From assembly GCF_039534915.1 (NCBI RefSeq), contig NZ_BAAAWE010000001.1, positions 3,286,001 to 3,350,000 of the forward strand: DNA of 64,000 nucleotides. Direction: 5' to 3'. Positions 34,178 to 42,481 of this stretch are shown here, piece by piece (the first letter of the stretch is position 1; every line of letters starts with the position of its first letter). A program made the translations under genes and the position numbers. The stretch is from Streptomyces roseofulvus (GTDB taxonomy: Bacteria > Actinomycetota > Actinomycetes > Streptomycetales > Streptomycetaceae). A model generated the notes under the pieces. It did no database searches. It saw only the letters and a list, made by a program, of their open reading frames with translations, and was not told the origin of the DNA.

Positions 34178-35683
34178 ATGGCGTCCAGCCTGACGAAGGA
34201 TTCGGCCAGCACTCCTGATGCCGAGAAGACCTTCTTCGGCCACCCCCGCGGTATGGCCACGCTTTTCATGACGGAGCTGTGGGAACGCTTCTCCTGGTAC
34301 GGAATGCGCGCCATTCTCGTGCTCTACCTGGTGGCCGCAGTGCTCGACGGCCCGCTGGAGGACCGTGAGGCCCTCGCCGCCTCGATCTACGGCGTCTACA
34401 ACGCGGTCGTCTACATGGCCGCCATGCCCGGCGGCTGGGTCGCCGACCGTCTCTGGGGCGCGCGCAAGGCCGTCCTCGTCGGCGGCATCATCATCGCGCT
34501 GGGCCACTTCACGCTGGCGGTCCCGAGCGACATCGCCTTCTTCTGCGGTCTCGGTCTGATCGCGGTCGGCACCGGCCTGCTGAAGCCGAACATCTCCGCG
34601 ATGGTCGGCGGTCTGTACGAGGGGAAGTCCGGCGCCCGCCGTGACGCCGGCTTCACGCTCTTCTACATGGCGATCAACGTGGGCGCCATGATCGCCCCGC
34701 TCGTCGTCGGCTACCTCGGTGAGAACGTCAACTGGCACCTCGGCTTCGGTGTCGCCGGTGTCGGTATGACCCTCGCCGTCGTCCAGTACGTCCTCGGCGG
34801 CCGCTACCTCGGTGAGGTCGGCAAGGAGCCCAGCACCCCGGCCACGCCGGAGGAGAAGCGCTCGGTGCTCCGCAAGGCCGGTCTGTGGGCCGGTGTCGCC
34901 GTCGCTGCACTCCTCGCGGACGTCGCGCTCGGCACGTTCGACATGGAGCACATCGTCAACGTGCTGGCCATCCTCGGCATCGTCGTCCCGATCGTGTACT
35001 TCCTCGCGATCTTCCGGAACCCGGCGCTCAAGAGCGAGGACCGCCCGAAGATCAAGGCGTTCATCTGGTTCTTCGCCACCGCGGTGCTCTTCTGGATGAT
35101 CTACGACCAGTCGGGCTCGCTGCTGACGATCTTCGCCGACAACAAGACGGACCGCGTGATCGGCGGCTGGGAGTTCCCGGCCTCCTGGTACCAGTCGGTC
35201 AACCCGATGATGGTCATCGTCCTGGCTCCGGTCTTTGCCGCCCTCTGGGTCAAGCTCGCCCAGCGCAACCGCGAGCCCAGCACCCCGATGAAGTTCGCCC
35301 TGGCGATGCTGCTCATCGGTGGCTCCTTCGCCATCATGGGGCTGGCGGGCGCCGCCGCCGCGAACAGCGAGACCGGCAAGGTCACCGTCTTCTGGCTGCT
35401 GAGCGTCTACCTGGTCCAGACCCTGGGCGAGATGTGCCTGTCGCCGGTGGGCCTGTCGCTGTCGACCAAGCTGGCCCCGAAGCTGTTCGTCGGCCAGATC
35501 ATGGGTCTGTGGTTCCTCGCCACCGCCACCGGCAACGCCCTGAACGGATGGGTCGTCAAGCTCAACGCCCCGATGGGTGACGCCTTCTACTACACGATGT
35601 GGGCGATCATCGCCGTCGCGGCGGGCCTCGTCTTCATGGTGGCGGGCAAGAAGATCCGCGCCCTCATGGGCAACGTGCGCTGA
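34178..35683 (+). CDS. POT/PTR-family proton-dependent oligopeptide transporter
   Basis: This 501-aa protein starts at ATG 34178 after AAGGA. The frame upstream to 34025 is non-family sequence. It begins with the POT motif TELWERFSWYGMRAILVLYL (a variant of the ExxERFxYYG proton-coupling motif) and continues with AAMPGGWVADRLWGARK, then the PTR2 signature FTLFYMAINVGAMIAPLVVG and about 14 hydrophobic helices. It imports di- and tripeptides with protons. The nearby dipeptidase could process imported peptides. It is bounded by a very strong terminator. Confidence 0.95.
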   Translation: MASSLTKDSASTPDAEKTFFGHPRGMATLFMTELWERFSWYGMRAILVLYLVAAVLDGPLEDREALAASIYGVYNAVVYMAAMPGGWVADRLWGARKAVLVGGIIIALGHFTLAVPSDIAFFCGLGLIAVGTGLLKPNISAMVGGLYEGKSGARRDAGFTLFYMAINVGAMIAPLVVGYLGENVNWHLGFGVAGVGMTLAVVQYVLGGRYLGEVGKEPSTPATPEEKRSVLRKAGLWAGVAVAALLADVALGTFDMEHIVNVLAILGIVVPIVYFLAIFRNPALKSEDRPKIKAFIWFFATAVLFWMIYDQSGSLLTIFADNKTDRVIGGWEFPASWYQSVNPMMVIVLAPVFAALWVKLAQRNREPSTPMKFALAMLLIGGSFAIMGLAGAAAANSETGKVTVFWLLSVYLVQTLGEMCLSPVGLSLSTKLAPKLFVGQIMGLWFLATATGNALNGWVVKLNAPMGDAFYYTMWAIIAVAAGLVFMVAGKKIRALMGNVR

Positions 35684-35701
35684 CGCCTCTCCCTAGCGGA
35701 C

Positions 35702-35748
35702 AAGGGGTCTGCCCCGGCACACGGACCGTGTGCCGGGGCAGACCCCTT
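35702..35748 (+). terminator. 22-bp perfect hairpin after the peptide transporter gene
   Basis: The arms at 35702-35723 and 35727-35748 pair without mismatches (starting AAGGGGTCTGCCCC), with a 3-nt loop. It lies between converging genes. Confidence 0.92.
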
Positions 35749-35786
35749 CCGTCGTACACGCGTCACGTCGACGCGGTACCGCTTCG

Positions 35787-36137
35787 CTACTTCGTCTGCA
35801 CGCTGAAGCCGCGGAGGAAGTTCTTCGTGCCGCACCGGACATCGGACTTCTTGCCCGGTCCGACCCAAGGGCCGTAGAGCGTCCACGTCATCACGTGCTC
35901 ACGGGCTCCCTGCACCTGGTCGCACTTGATGACGACCCTGTGCTGCTTGACCGCCTTGCCGCTGCCCGCCTTGCAGGTCGAGTACGCCGTGGGGCGGCCC
36001 AGCTTGTCCATGCTCGCGTACGCCTTGCAGGTGTACTTCCCCGCCGCCTGGGCCGGCGTCGCGGCCAGCAGTCCCGTCCCCGCCACGCCCAGCGTCACGG
36101 TGAGTGCTCCCGAGGCGAGCCTCTTCCCCCAGCTCAT
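35787..36137 (-). CDS. Small secreted four-cysteine protein, unknown function
   Basis: This 116-aa precursor starts at ATG 36137 preceded by GGAAAGGAACGC. A clear signal peptide (MSWGKRLASGALTVTLGVAG) ends at ATPAQAA with cleavage before GKYTC. The mature part, about 83 aa, is basic with four cysteines (in YTCKAY, STCKAG, IKCDQ and VRCGTK) that could form two disulfides. Small single-domain secreted proteins of this type are common in Streptomyces, and their roles include enzyme inhibition, competition and surface functions. I do not recognise the family. It is upstream of nothing on its strand, so it is probably monocistronic. Confidence 0.75.
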   Translation of the reverse strand: MSWGKRLASGALTVTLGVAGTGLLAATPAQAAGKYTCKAYASMDKLGRPTAYSTCKAGSGKAVKQHRVVIKCDQVQGAREHVMTWTLYGPWVGPGKKSDVRCGTKNFLRGFSVQTK

Positions 36138-36317
36138 ATGCGTTCCTTTCCATGTGCCGACACCCATGGCAGGGGTCGACACGTCGTTCACCTGTGGGTC
36201 AGACAGGCAGTGCATGTTGGTCATTCGCCGAAGCGAACGATCAACACACAACCATGTGCACCGGGGGCGACACAAGGCGTGACGGTGTGTCTTGAGGGAC
36301 ATCTGAGCTACGGGGCG

Positions 36318-37679
36318 TCAGCGGGTGCGGCGGGCCAGCCGCCGCCACGGGGTGAAGGTGAAGACCGCGCCGCCGAGGAGGATCACGGTGCCGGCGACCA
36401 GGCCGAGGGCGCGCAGGGCGCCGTCCTGCGCGGCGCCGGTCTCGGCGAGGTTCCCGCCGCCGGAGCCGCCGCCGGAGCCGTTGCCGTTGCCGTTGCCGTC
36501 CGAGCCGCCGCCGTCGGAGCCGCCGTTGCCCGCGCCGCCGTTGTCCCCGGAGCCGGAGGCCCCGCCGGACTGCTTGGCGGTGTCCAGGGTGAGGGAGGCC
36601 TGGACGGCGCCCTTCACCTGGCAGGGGATCTTGATCGGGTCGGCGCCCGGGGCGAGGACCACGCTGATGGTGAGCGCGCCCGGCGAGAGGGTGGCCTTGC
36701 CGGTGGCGCCGGGCTTGTAGGTGCCCTTCATGTCGGTGAGGCTCACCGGGTCGTTCATCTTGAGCGCGGTGGGGTTGGGCGCGCCGGTGACCTTGACGGT
36801 GCCGCTGTCGTCCCCGCCGATCTTGATGTCCATGGTGGGCGTGAGGGCCTTCGCGGGCAGCGGCGCCGGGCTGTTCATGACGCCCTTGGCCGTCTTGACC
36901 GTGAGGTCGTACGCGCCGCCGTTCTTCTTCGCGTCGATGGTGACCTTGGAGTTGATCGCGGGGGGTCCGGGGGACGTACAGGTGAAGGCCACGGAGACCT
37001 CCTTGCCCGGGAAGTCGGTCTGGCCGCCGCCCGAGCCGCCGCCGTCCGAACCGCCCCCGCTGTCGGTGCCGCCGCTCGCGGTGCCGCCGGTGTCCGAGCC
37101 TCCCCCGCTGTCCGATCCGCCGCCGGAGCCTCCGCCGTCGGTCACCTTGATCGTGGCGCCGACGGGGACCTGCTCCTTCGGCTTGCACCTGGTGTCCGTG
37201 GACAGCGGCTTCGACACGTTGATCGTGTACGCGTCGGGCGTCAGGGTGACGTCGCCCGCCTTCGTCAGCTTCAGGCTGCCCTTCATCTCGGGCAGGACCA
37301 TGTCGGTGTTCTTGGGGATCGGCGGGTTCTGCCGGGGGCCCTCCATGGCGAGGGTGCCGCTCTGCGCCCCGCCGACCTTCATGGTGCCGGTCGGCTTGAC
37401 GGTGTTCGCCTCCAGGTCCATCACGTCGGGGTTCTTGGACGCCGGCTTCACGGTCTTCCAGACGACCTCGACGGTGTCGCCGACCTTGGCGGCGGCGGGC
37501 GCGGTGACCAGCACCGTGGTGGTGCCCTGGACCGGCGGGAGGCCGGAGATCGACGGCGGGACGCACTCCGTCTTGAACGAGATCTGGGCGGCCTGGGCGG
37601 GGCCGGCGGACAGCAGGATCCCCGCGCCGCCGAGGATCAGCGCGATCCCGGCCGCGATCGTCCTCCGTTGCGTGCTCAC
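36318..37679 (-). CDS. LAETG sortase-anchored surface protein with two Ig-like/DUF6801-like domains
   Basis: This 453-aa protein starts at GTG 37679, overlapping the upstream stop (GTGA). It has a signal peptide (ending SAGPAQAA) and a first beta-rich domain (about 32-165, starting ISFKTECVPPSISGLPP). A linker of Gly/Ser/Asp repeats (about 178-218) precedes a second similar domain (about 225-375, starting VSVAFTCTSPGPPAINSK). A second Gly/Asn/Ser linker follows. It ends with the sorting signal LAETG, a hydrophobic helix (LGLVAGTVILLGGAVFTFTP) and the basic tail RRLARRTR. LAxTG is the class E sortase motif of Streptomyces, so covalent attachment to peptidoglycan is expected. It is the last gene of a four-gene operon. 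Confidence 0.88.
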   Translation of the reverse strand: MSTQRRTIAAGIALILGGAGILLSAGPAQAAQISFKTECVPPSISGLPPVQGTTTVLVTAPAAAKVGDTVEVVWKTVKPASKNPDVMDLEANTVKPTGTMKVGGAQSGTLAMEGPRQNPPIPKNTDMVLPEMKGSLKLTKAGDVTLTPDAYTINVSKPLSTDTRCKPKEQVPVGATIKVTDGGGSGGGSDSGGGSDTGGTASGGTDSGGGSDGGGSGGGQTDFPGKEVSVAFTCTSPGPPAINSKVTIDAKKNGGAYDLTVKTAKGVMNSPAPLPAKALTPTMDIKIGGDDSGTVKVTGAPNPTALKMNDPVSLTDMKGTYKPGATGKATLSPGALTISVVLAPGADPIKIPCQVKGAVQASLTLDTAKQSGGASGSGDNGGAGNGGSDGGGSDGNGNGNGSGGGSGGGNLAETGAAQDGALRALGLVAGTVILLGGAVFTFTPWRRLARRTR

Positions 37680-38692
37680 GAATGTCCCTTCGTCGTCGGA
37701 CTGTTCTCGGACGGTGCGGAGTCGGGGAGGAACCACGGCAGGACCGCGGCCGTCCCGGGGCCGTCCGCGTCCGCCGGTACGGGGACGGGGACGGAGTGGC
37801 GGTTCCGGCCTCCGGCCCGGTCGACGAGGACCATGCCGATCCGGAAGAGGGCGGCGGGCACGACCACGGCGAGCAGGGCCCAGAAGAGGACCACGCCCCA
37901 GGGGCGGCCCACGGTCCAGGGCTGTTCGGCCAGCAGCTTCCCGCCGTAGGAGACGGAGACCCGGTAGTCGCCGTGGGCGCCGGCGGAGAGCTCGACGTCC
38001 AGCTCGATCTGGGCCTTCTGCCCGGGCTTGATGGTGCCCCGCCACTGGTGCTCCTCGTCGCGCGGGGCGAGGACGCCGCGGGCGGTGCCGACGAGGAAGA
38101 CGGGGTCGCGGACGGACGCGGTGCCGAGGTTGCCGACGGTGAGGACGAGGGTGCGGGACGGCGGCGCGCCGAACCAGGTCAGGATCCCGCCGGAGCCGTC
38201 GAGGCGGGCGGCGGTGAGGACGGCGAGGCGGCCGGCGCCGGCGGCGTCGGGGAGAGGCGCGGTGGGGTGTCCGGCGACGGTGAAGGCGGCGTCGACGACG
38301 TCCTGGGTGCCGGTGACGCCGGAGACGTGGACGACGCAGGGGCAGGGCCGCGGCGGGGCGGCGACCGGCAGTTTGACGCTGAAGGCGCCGCGTCCGTCGA
38401 CGGTGGCGGCCCGGCCGTCGGTGTTGGCGCAGGAGTTGGTGCCGCCGACGACGCCCTTCTCGGGGGTGCCCTGGCCGCAGAGCAGCACCATCAGCAGCGC
38501 GCCCGCCTTCCAGCCGGTGCCGCTGACGGTGATCTCGCCGCCCTTGGCGGCCTGGTCCCGCGAGACGACGACGGCCGGGGCGGCGGGGTCGGCGGCGGGC
38601 GCGGCGGACGCGGGGAGGGCCGGGAGCAGGGCGAGGACGACGGCGATGAGCAGCGCGGCCAGGGCCGTACGGGCGCGGGCGGCCGGTCTCAT
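37676..38692 (-). CDS. Secreted/membrane-anchored protein with Ig-like domains
   Basis: This 338-aa protein starts at ATG 38692 in an ATGA overlap. It has a signal peptide (ALLIAVVLALLPALPASAAPA) and a first beta domain with VSRDQAAKGGEITVSGTGW and four or five cysteines (LLCGQG, NSCANT, PCPCVV). A second domain (about 165-270) holds LTVGNLGTASVRDPVFLVGTARG. A single C-terminal transmembrane helix (WGVVLFWALLAVVVPAALFRIG) and a cytosolic tail follow. There is no sorting motif, so it stays in the membrane. The layout suggests a membrane partner for the sortase-anchored proteins on either side. Confidence 0.8.
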   Translation of the reverse strand: MRPAARARTALAALLIAVVLALLPALPASAAPAADPAAPAVVVSRDQAAKGGEITVSGTGWKAGALLMVLLCGQGTPEKGVVGGTNSCANTDGRAATVDGRGAFSVKLPVAAPPRPCPCVVHVSGVTGTQDVVDAAFTVAGHPTAPLPDAAGAGRLAVLTAARLDGSGGILTWFGAPPSRTLVLTVGNLGTASVRDPVFLVGTARGVLAPRDEEHQWRGTIKPGQKAQIELDVELSAGAHGDYRVSVSYGGKLLAEQPWTVGRPWGVVLFWALLAVVVPAALFRIGMVLVDRAGGRNRHSVPVPVPADADGPGTAAVLPWFLPDSAPSENSPTTKGHS

Positions 38693-39501
38693 GCGGTGGC
38701 TCCCTTCGTACGGGCCGGGCCGCGGCGGCGGACCGTGTACGCGGCTCCGCCGGCGGCCGTGAGCAGCAGGGCCGCGGTGCCGGCGAGGGCGGGTCCGGTG
38801 GCGAAGACGGTGTCGGTGGCGGCGGTGGCGGGGGTGGCTCCGGGGGCGGTGGCGGTGAGCCGGACGGTGACGGAGTCGAGGGCGGGCGGGTCGGGCCAGG
38901 GTTCGGTGCGGGCGGCGCGTTCGCCGGGGCGGAGGGTGAGCGGCAGGGCGCGTGCCGGGCGGTCGAGGACGGTGCCGAGGAGGCCGTCGGCGCGGACGGC
39001 GAGGCGGGGCCGGTCGAGGACGGTGCTGCCGCGGTTGACGAGGGTGTAGTGGAGGGTGCCGGTGGCCCGGTCGACGCGGGCGTCCTCGACGGTGAGGGCG
39101 GCGAGCCGGGGGCCGCTGACCTTCAGCCGCAGGTCGACGGCGGTCCGCCGGCCGCCGGCCGAGGCCCGTACGGTGCCGCGGTGTTCGCCGGGCGGGGTGG
39201 CGGCGGAGACGGTGACGGCGAAGGGCACGTCGGCGCGGGTGCGGGCGGGCACGGTGACGGTGCGGGCGGCGAAGGCGACGGCGGCCGGGCCGTCGCCCGT
39301 GAGGGTGACGGTGAGCGGGCGGGGGCCGGGGTTGGTGACGGAGAGGGTGTCCTCCAGGACACTGCCGGCGGGGCCTTCGAGGTAGGCGTAGGGGCGTCCG
39401 GCGGCGGGCGCGGCGGTCCAGGCGGGGGTGGCGGGGGGCGCGGCGGCGAGGGTGGCGAGGACGGCGCCGGCGGCGAGGAGCGCGTACCGGGTCCTGGTCA
39501 T
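38689..39501 (-). CDS. Secreted/membrane-anchored protein with NEW3-like beta domains
   Basis: This 270-aa protein starts at ATG 39501 in a 4-nt overlap. It has a signal peptide (LLAAGAVLATLAAAPPATPA) and a domain with LSVTNPGPRPLTVTLTGDG and PFAVTVSAATPPGEHRGTV, which looks like the alpha-galactosidase-associated NEW3 or COG1470 fold. A second domain with VEDARVDRATGTLHYTLVNRG follows, then a C-terminal helix (GPALAGTAALLLTAAGGAAY) and an RRRGPARTK tail. It lacks cysteines and any sorting motif. The function is unknown. It is translationally coupled to its neighbours on both sides. Confidence 0.75.
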   Translation of the reverse strand: MTRTRYALLAAGAVLATLAAAPPATPAWTAAPAAGRPYAYLEGPAGSVLEDTLSVTNPGPRPLTVTLTGDGPAAVAFAARTVTVPARTRADVPFAVTVSAATPPGEHRGTVRASAGGRRTAVDLRLKVSGPRLAALTVEDARVDRATGTLHYTLVNRGSTVLDRPRLAVRADGLLGTVLDRPARALPLTLRPGERAARTEPWPDPPALDSVTVRLTATAPGATPATAATDTVFATGPALAGTAALLLTAAGGAAYTVRRRGPARTKGATA

Positions 39502-40196
39502 GGGCGGGCCGGGCGGGGGCGGCGGGTGAGCCAGAGGAGCGCGCCGACGCCGCCGAGGACGACGGTGCCGCCGAGGGTGGCGAGGGCGGTGGTGGTGGAG
39601 AGGCCGCCGGTCCTGGGCAGTTCGCCGCCGGGCAGGGCGGCTTCGGGCGCCGGCGCGGGCTCGTCCCCGGGGAGGCCGGCGACGGTGAGGGTGAGGGACG
39701 GGCCGGGCTTGTTCGCGGGCGTGCAGACGGCGGCGTCCATGCCGAGGGCGTGGACGGTGAGCACTCCGGCGGTGAAGGTGACGGTGCCGTCGGCCTTCGG
39801 CGTGTAGGTGCCGGTGAGGGTGCCGATCCGGATGGGGGTGAAGGCGGGGATCGCGGCGGCGTTGGGGGTGCCCCGGACCGTGACGGTGCCCTGGTCGTCA
39901 CCGCCGAGGACGAGGTCGGCGCGGGGGGTCATGACGCCCTTGGGGAGTTCGACGGGGCTGTCGGAGACGCCCTTGTCGAAGGTCATGGTGATCGCGTAGG
40001 CGTCGCCCTTCCGCTCGGCCGTGATGTCCACGGGCGAGACGGCGGTGCGGTCGCCGATCTTGGTCTCGCAGGCGTACTTCACGTCGACGACCTCGGCGTG
40101 GGCGGCGGGCGCGGCGGCCAGACCGGCCGGCGTCCAGACCGCGACGGCGGCCGTGAGCACGGCGGCCGCCCTCCTCCGGTTCGGCTTCCTGTCCAC
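39498..40196 (-). CDS. LPRTG-motif surface protein with one DUF6801-like domain
   Basis: This 232-aa protein starts at GTG 40196 after GAGGGG. It has a signal peptide (ending AAPAAHA) and a single beta-rich domain starting VVDVKYACETKIGDRTAV, related by its Cys-containing start and TLTGTYTPKADGTVTF pattern to the two domains of the LAETG protein. A Pro/Ala linker precedes LPRTG, a hydrophobic helix (TTTALATLGGTVVLGGVGALLWL) and the basic tail TRRPRPARP. It is first in the four-gene operon. A sortase should link it to the wall, but no sortase gene is in the window. Confidence 0.85.
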   Translation of the reverse strand: MDRKPNRRRAAAVLTAAVAVWTPAGLAAAPAAHAEVVDVKYACETKIGDRTAVSPVDITAERKGDAYAITMTFDKGVSDSPVELPKGVMTPRADLVLGGDDQGTVTVRGTPNAAAIPAFTPIRIGTLTGTYTPKADGTVTFTAGVLTVHALGMDAAVCTPANKPGPSLTLTVAGLPGDEPAPAPEAALPGGELPRTGGLSTTTALATLGGTVVLGGVGALLWLTRRPRPARP

Positions 40197-40217
40197 CCGC
40201 GACCCCTCACCGCATTT

Positions 40218-40246
40218 TCCTGACGTGCCATCAGATTGGGCGTCAA
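40218..40246 (-). promoter_or_regulatory. Candidate promoter and palindrome for the surface-protein operon
   Basis: On the minus strand TTGACG (40246-40241), a 17-bp spacer and TCAGGA (40223-40218) precede the GTG by 22 nt. The inverted repeat CTGA-CGTGCCA-TCAG (40220-40234) overlaps the -10 side and could be an operator. Confidence 0.4.
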
Positions 40247-40324
40247 GGTACGCCTGGGGCCGTACGGAGGGAAGAAGGGTGACGGTGAAAGTCCTGCGGC
40301 GGTCGCGGGGCCGGCCCGCAACCG

Positions 40325-40744
40325 TCAGGCGGGCGAGGCCAGTTCGGCCCAGACCGTCTTGCCGGGGGCGCCCGGGACGCGCTGGATGCCCCAGTCCAGG
40401 CAGAGCCGCTGCACGATGAACATGCCGTGCCCGCCCGGCCGTCCGGCCCGGTGCGGGGTGCGCGGCGCGGGCTGCCCGGCGCCCCGGTCGGTGACCTCCA
40501 GCCGGACGGTGCGGCTGAGGCGGACCACCCGGAGCCGTTCGGGGCCCTCGGCGTGCAGACAGGCGTTGGTGACGAGTTCGGAGACGACGAGCAGGACGTC
40601 GTCGGCGGCGGCCCGGCGGTCGGCGGTGGCGGCGGGCAGCCAGCCCCACTCGGTCAGCGCCGTACGGGTGAAGTCGCGGGCGAGCGGGACGGTGCCGCTG
40701 GTCTCGGCGAGCGCGAGCGTACGGACGTCGGAAGCCTGGTCCAT
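40325..40744 (-). CDS. Anti-sigma factor-type serine kinase (RsbW/SpoIIAB-like HATPase)
   Basis: This 139-aa single-domain GHKL ATPase starts at ATG 40744. The N-box ELVTNACLHAEGPE, G1 box VTDRGAG and G2 region GRPGGHGMFIVQRLC are present. Such proteins bind and inhibit a SigB-type sigma factor and phosphorylate a STAS antagonist. The STAS gene lies 77 nt upstream on the same strand, and a SigB-type sigma gene diverges from it. Together these make a complete partner-switching set. The kinase could also be one of the many orphan copies in Streptomyces. Confidence 0.88.
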   Translation of the reverse strand: MDQASDVRTLALAETSGTVPLARDFTRTALTEWGWLPAATADRRAAADDVLLVVSELVTNACLHAEGPERLRVVRLSRTVRLEVTDRGAGQPAPRTPHRAGRPGGHGMFIVQRLCLDWGIQRVPGAPGKTVWAELASPA

Positions 40745-40821
40745 CAGCGCTTCACCTCACCGGTCGACGAGACAGCAGGGGCAGGGACGAGCAAGAGGGG
40801 CGGTGCGAGGGGCCTCCGGGG

Positions 40822-41190
40822 TCAGCCGGAGCCGGGCAGTGCGGTGGCGAGGGTGTCGTGCACGGTGAAGACCGCCTCCGCGCCGGTGATCCGGAAGACC
40901 CGGGCCACCGCGGGCCGCATGGCCACCAGATGGACCCCGCCGCCGCCCGCCTCGGCCCGCAGTCGCGCCCCGAGGAGCACGTTGAGCCCGGTCGAGTCGC
41001 AGAAGCCGAGCCCCGCGCAGTCCACGACGAGCCGGACGCGGCCGGCGTCGAGGGCCGCGTCGAGCGGGGCGCGGAGCAGCTCGGCGGTGTGGTGATCGAG
41101 CTCACCCACCGGTACGAGGAGCTCGGCGCCGCCGTCCACGGCCCTGGCCTCGACCCGCAGCCGCGCGCTGCCGATGTGCTGGTGGTCCAT
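40822..41190 (-). CDS. STAS-domain anti-sigma factor antagonist
   Basis: This 122-aa protein starts at ATG 41190. The frame upstream is not family-like. The STAS core includes LLVPVGELDHHTAELL, LVVDCAGLGFCDSTGLNVLLG with the predicted phosphoacceptor Ser66 (Asp65-Ser66-Thr67), and a C-terminal helix region. Unphosphorylated, it would bind the anti-sigma kinase and release the sigma factor. It is transcribed away from the sigma gene and towards the kinase gene. Confidence 0.9.
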   Translation of the reverse strand: MDHQHIGSARLRVEARAVDGGAELLVPVGELDHHTAELLRAPLDAALDAGRVRLVVDCAGLGFCDSTGLNVLLGARLRAEAGGGGVHLVAMRPAVARVFRITGAEAVFTVHDTLATALPGSG

Positions 41191-41397
41191 GGCCGTCCCC
41201 CTCCTCGATCGACTCCGGGAAACCCTACTAGCGGGGCGCCTTCCGGTGCACACGAGCCCCCCACATACCACCCAAACCAGACATTCGCCACTTGCAACGA
41301 TCGCCGCGGAGCAGGTAGGGCTAGTAAGCAACACCCGATCCAGCCGGCTTTGGAGGCGCCGCACACCGCACCCGGACACCCATCCAGGAGGAGACCC

Positions 41398-42291
41398 ATG
41401 TCACCCCGGCTCGACGCCCCGCGCACCCCCACCGCGCCGTCGACACCAGCCCTTCCCCACCCCCACCACCCCACACCCGCGCCGCACCCGGCGCTCGACG
41501 GCCCGCTCGACCGGGTCGCCCCCGCCGACGCCCGCGCCCTCTCGAAGGACCTCTTCGCCCGGCTCGCCGAGCTGGAGGAGGGCACCCACGAGCACGCGTA
41601 CGTCCGCAACACCCTCGTCGAACTCAACCTGGCCCTGGTCCGCTTCGCCGCCGCCCGCTTCGGCACCCGCAGCGAACCCATGGAGGACATCGTCCAGGTC
41701 GGCACGATCGGCCTCATCAAGGCCATCGACCGCTTCGAACTCGCCCGCGGCGTCGAATTCCCCACCTTCGCGATGCCGACCATCATCGGCGAGATCAAGC
41801 GCTTCTTCCGCGACACCTCCTGGTCCGTGCACGTCCCCCGCCGGCTCCAGGAACTCCGCCTCGACCTGGCGCGGGCCGGCGACGCCCTCTCCCAGCGCCT
41901 CGACCGGGCCCCGACCGTCGCCGAACTCGCCGCCGAACTCCACCTCACCGAGGACGAGGTCGTCGAGGGCATGGCCGCCAGCAACGCCTACACGGCCGCC
42001 TCCCTCGACGCCCAGACCGAGGACGACGACCACGGCCAGAACGAGACCACCCTCGCCGACCGGCTCGGCTACGAGGACCACGGCCTCACCGGCATCGAGT
42101 ACGTGGCCTCCCTCAAGCCGATGATCGCCTCGCTCCCCGAACGCGAACGGCTGATCCTCTCCCTCCGGTTCGTCACCGGACTCACCCAGTCGGAGATCGG
42201 CGCCGAACTCGGCATCTCCCAGATGCACGTCTCCCGGCTGCTCTCCCGCACCCTCGCGCGGCTGCGCCGCGGGCTGACCCTGGAGGAATGA
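41398..42291 (+). CDS. SigB/SigF-family alternative RNA polymerase sigma factor
   Basis: This 297-aa protein starts at ATG 41398 after AGGAGGAG. A Pro/His/Ala-rich N-terminus of about 45 residues precedes region 2 (DIVQVGTIGLIKAIDRFE, then GVEFPTFAMPTIIGEIKRFF and SWSVHVPRRLQEL), region 3 and region 4 (LPERERLILSLRFVTGLTQS, ISQMHVSRLLSRTLARLRRG). These mark the stress/sporulation SigB-SigF class. Gene order between the peptide transporter and the hut genes resembles that of sigI in S. coelicolor, so it may be SigI. It is divergent from its presumed antagonist and kinase genes. Confidence 0.93.
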   Translation: MSPRLDAPRTPTAPSTPALPHPHHPTPAPHPALDGPLDRVAPADARALSKDLFARLAELEEGTHEHAYVRNTLVELNLALVRFAAARFGTRSEPMEDIVQVGTIGLIKAIDRFELARGVEFPTFAMPTIIGEIKRFFRDTSWSVHVPRRLQELRLDLARAGDALSQRLDRAPTVAELAAELHLTEDEVVEGMAASNAYTAASLDAQTEDDDHGQNETTLADRLGYEDHGLTGIEYVASLKPMIASLPERERLILSLRFVTGLTQSEIGAELGISQMHVSRLLSRTLARLRRGLTLEE

Positions 42292-42346
42292 CACCTCTCC
42301 GGCGGAATCACCTCCGAAGACCCCCGCGAACCGCCAAGATGGCGAC

Positions 42347-42390
42347 GGAAAGGGCCCGTTCACGGTCGACCGACCCGGACGGGCCCTTCC
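42347..42390 (+). terminator. Hairpin after the sigma factor gene
   Basis: GGAAAGGGCCCGT pairs with ACGGGCCCTTCC (one bulge), with a 19-nt loop, 56 nt after the stop. Confidence 0.8.
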
Positions 42391-42423
42391 GCGCGACCAC
42401 AGCGGGTCCCGGGCGGGGCGTTG

Positions 42424-42452
42424 TTGACGACCCGTCCGGAATGGGCCACATT
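42424..42452 (+). promoter_or_regulatory. Candidate promoter of the polysaccharide cluster
   Basis: TTGACG (42424-42429), a 17-bp spacer and CACATT (42447-42452) lie about 30 nt upstream of the DegT-type gene. Confidence 0.45.
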
Positions 42453-42461
42453 GAGCCCGGG

Positions 42462-42477
42462 GATTCAGGGGGGAATC
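42462..42477 (+). promoter_or_regulatory. Ribosome-binding site presented in a small hairpin loop
   Basis: GATTC-AGGGGG-GAATC places the Shine-Dalgarno sequence exactly in the loop of a perfect 5-bp stem, nine nt before ATG 42482. The arrangement fixes this ATG as the start and may set translation efficiency. Confidence 0.5.
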
Positions 42478-42481
42478 TGTC

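Noticed and set aside
40325..42291. Proposing a novel sigma regulatory system
   Set aside because: Sigma factor, STAS antagonist and kinase form a standard partner-switching set known in Streptomyces.
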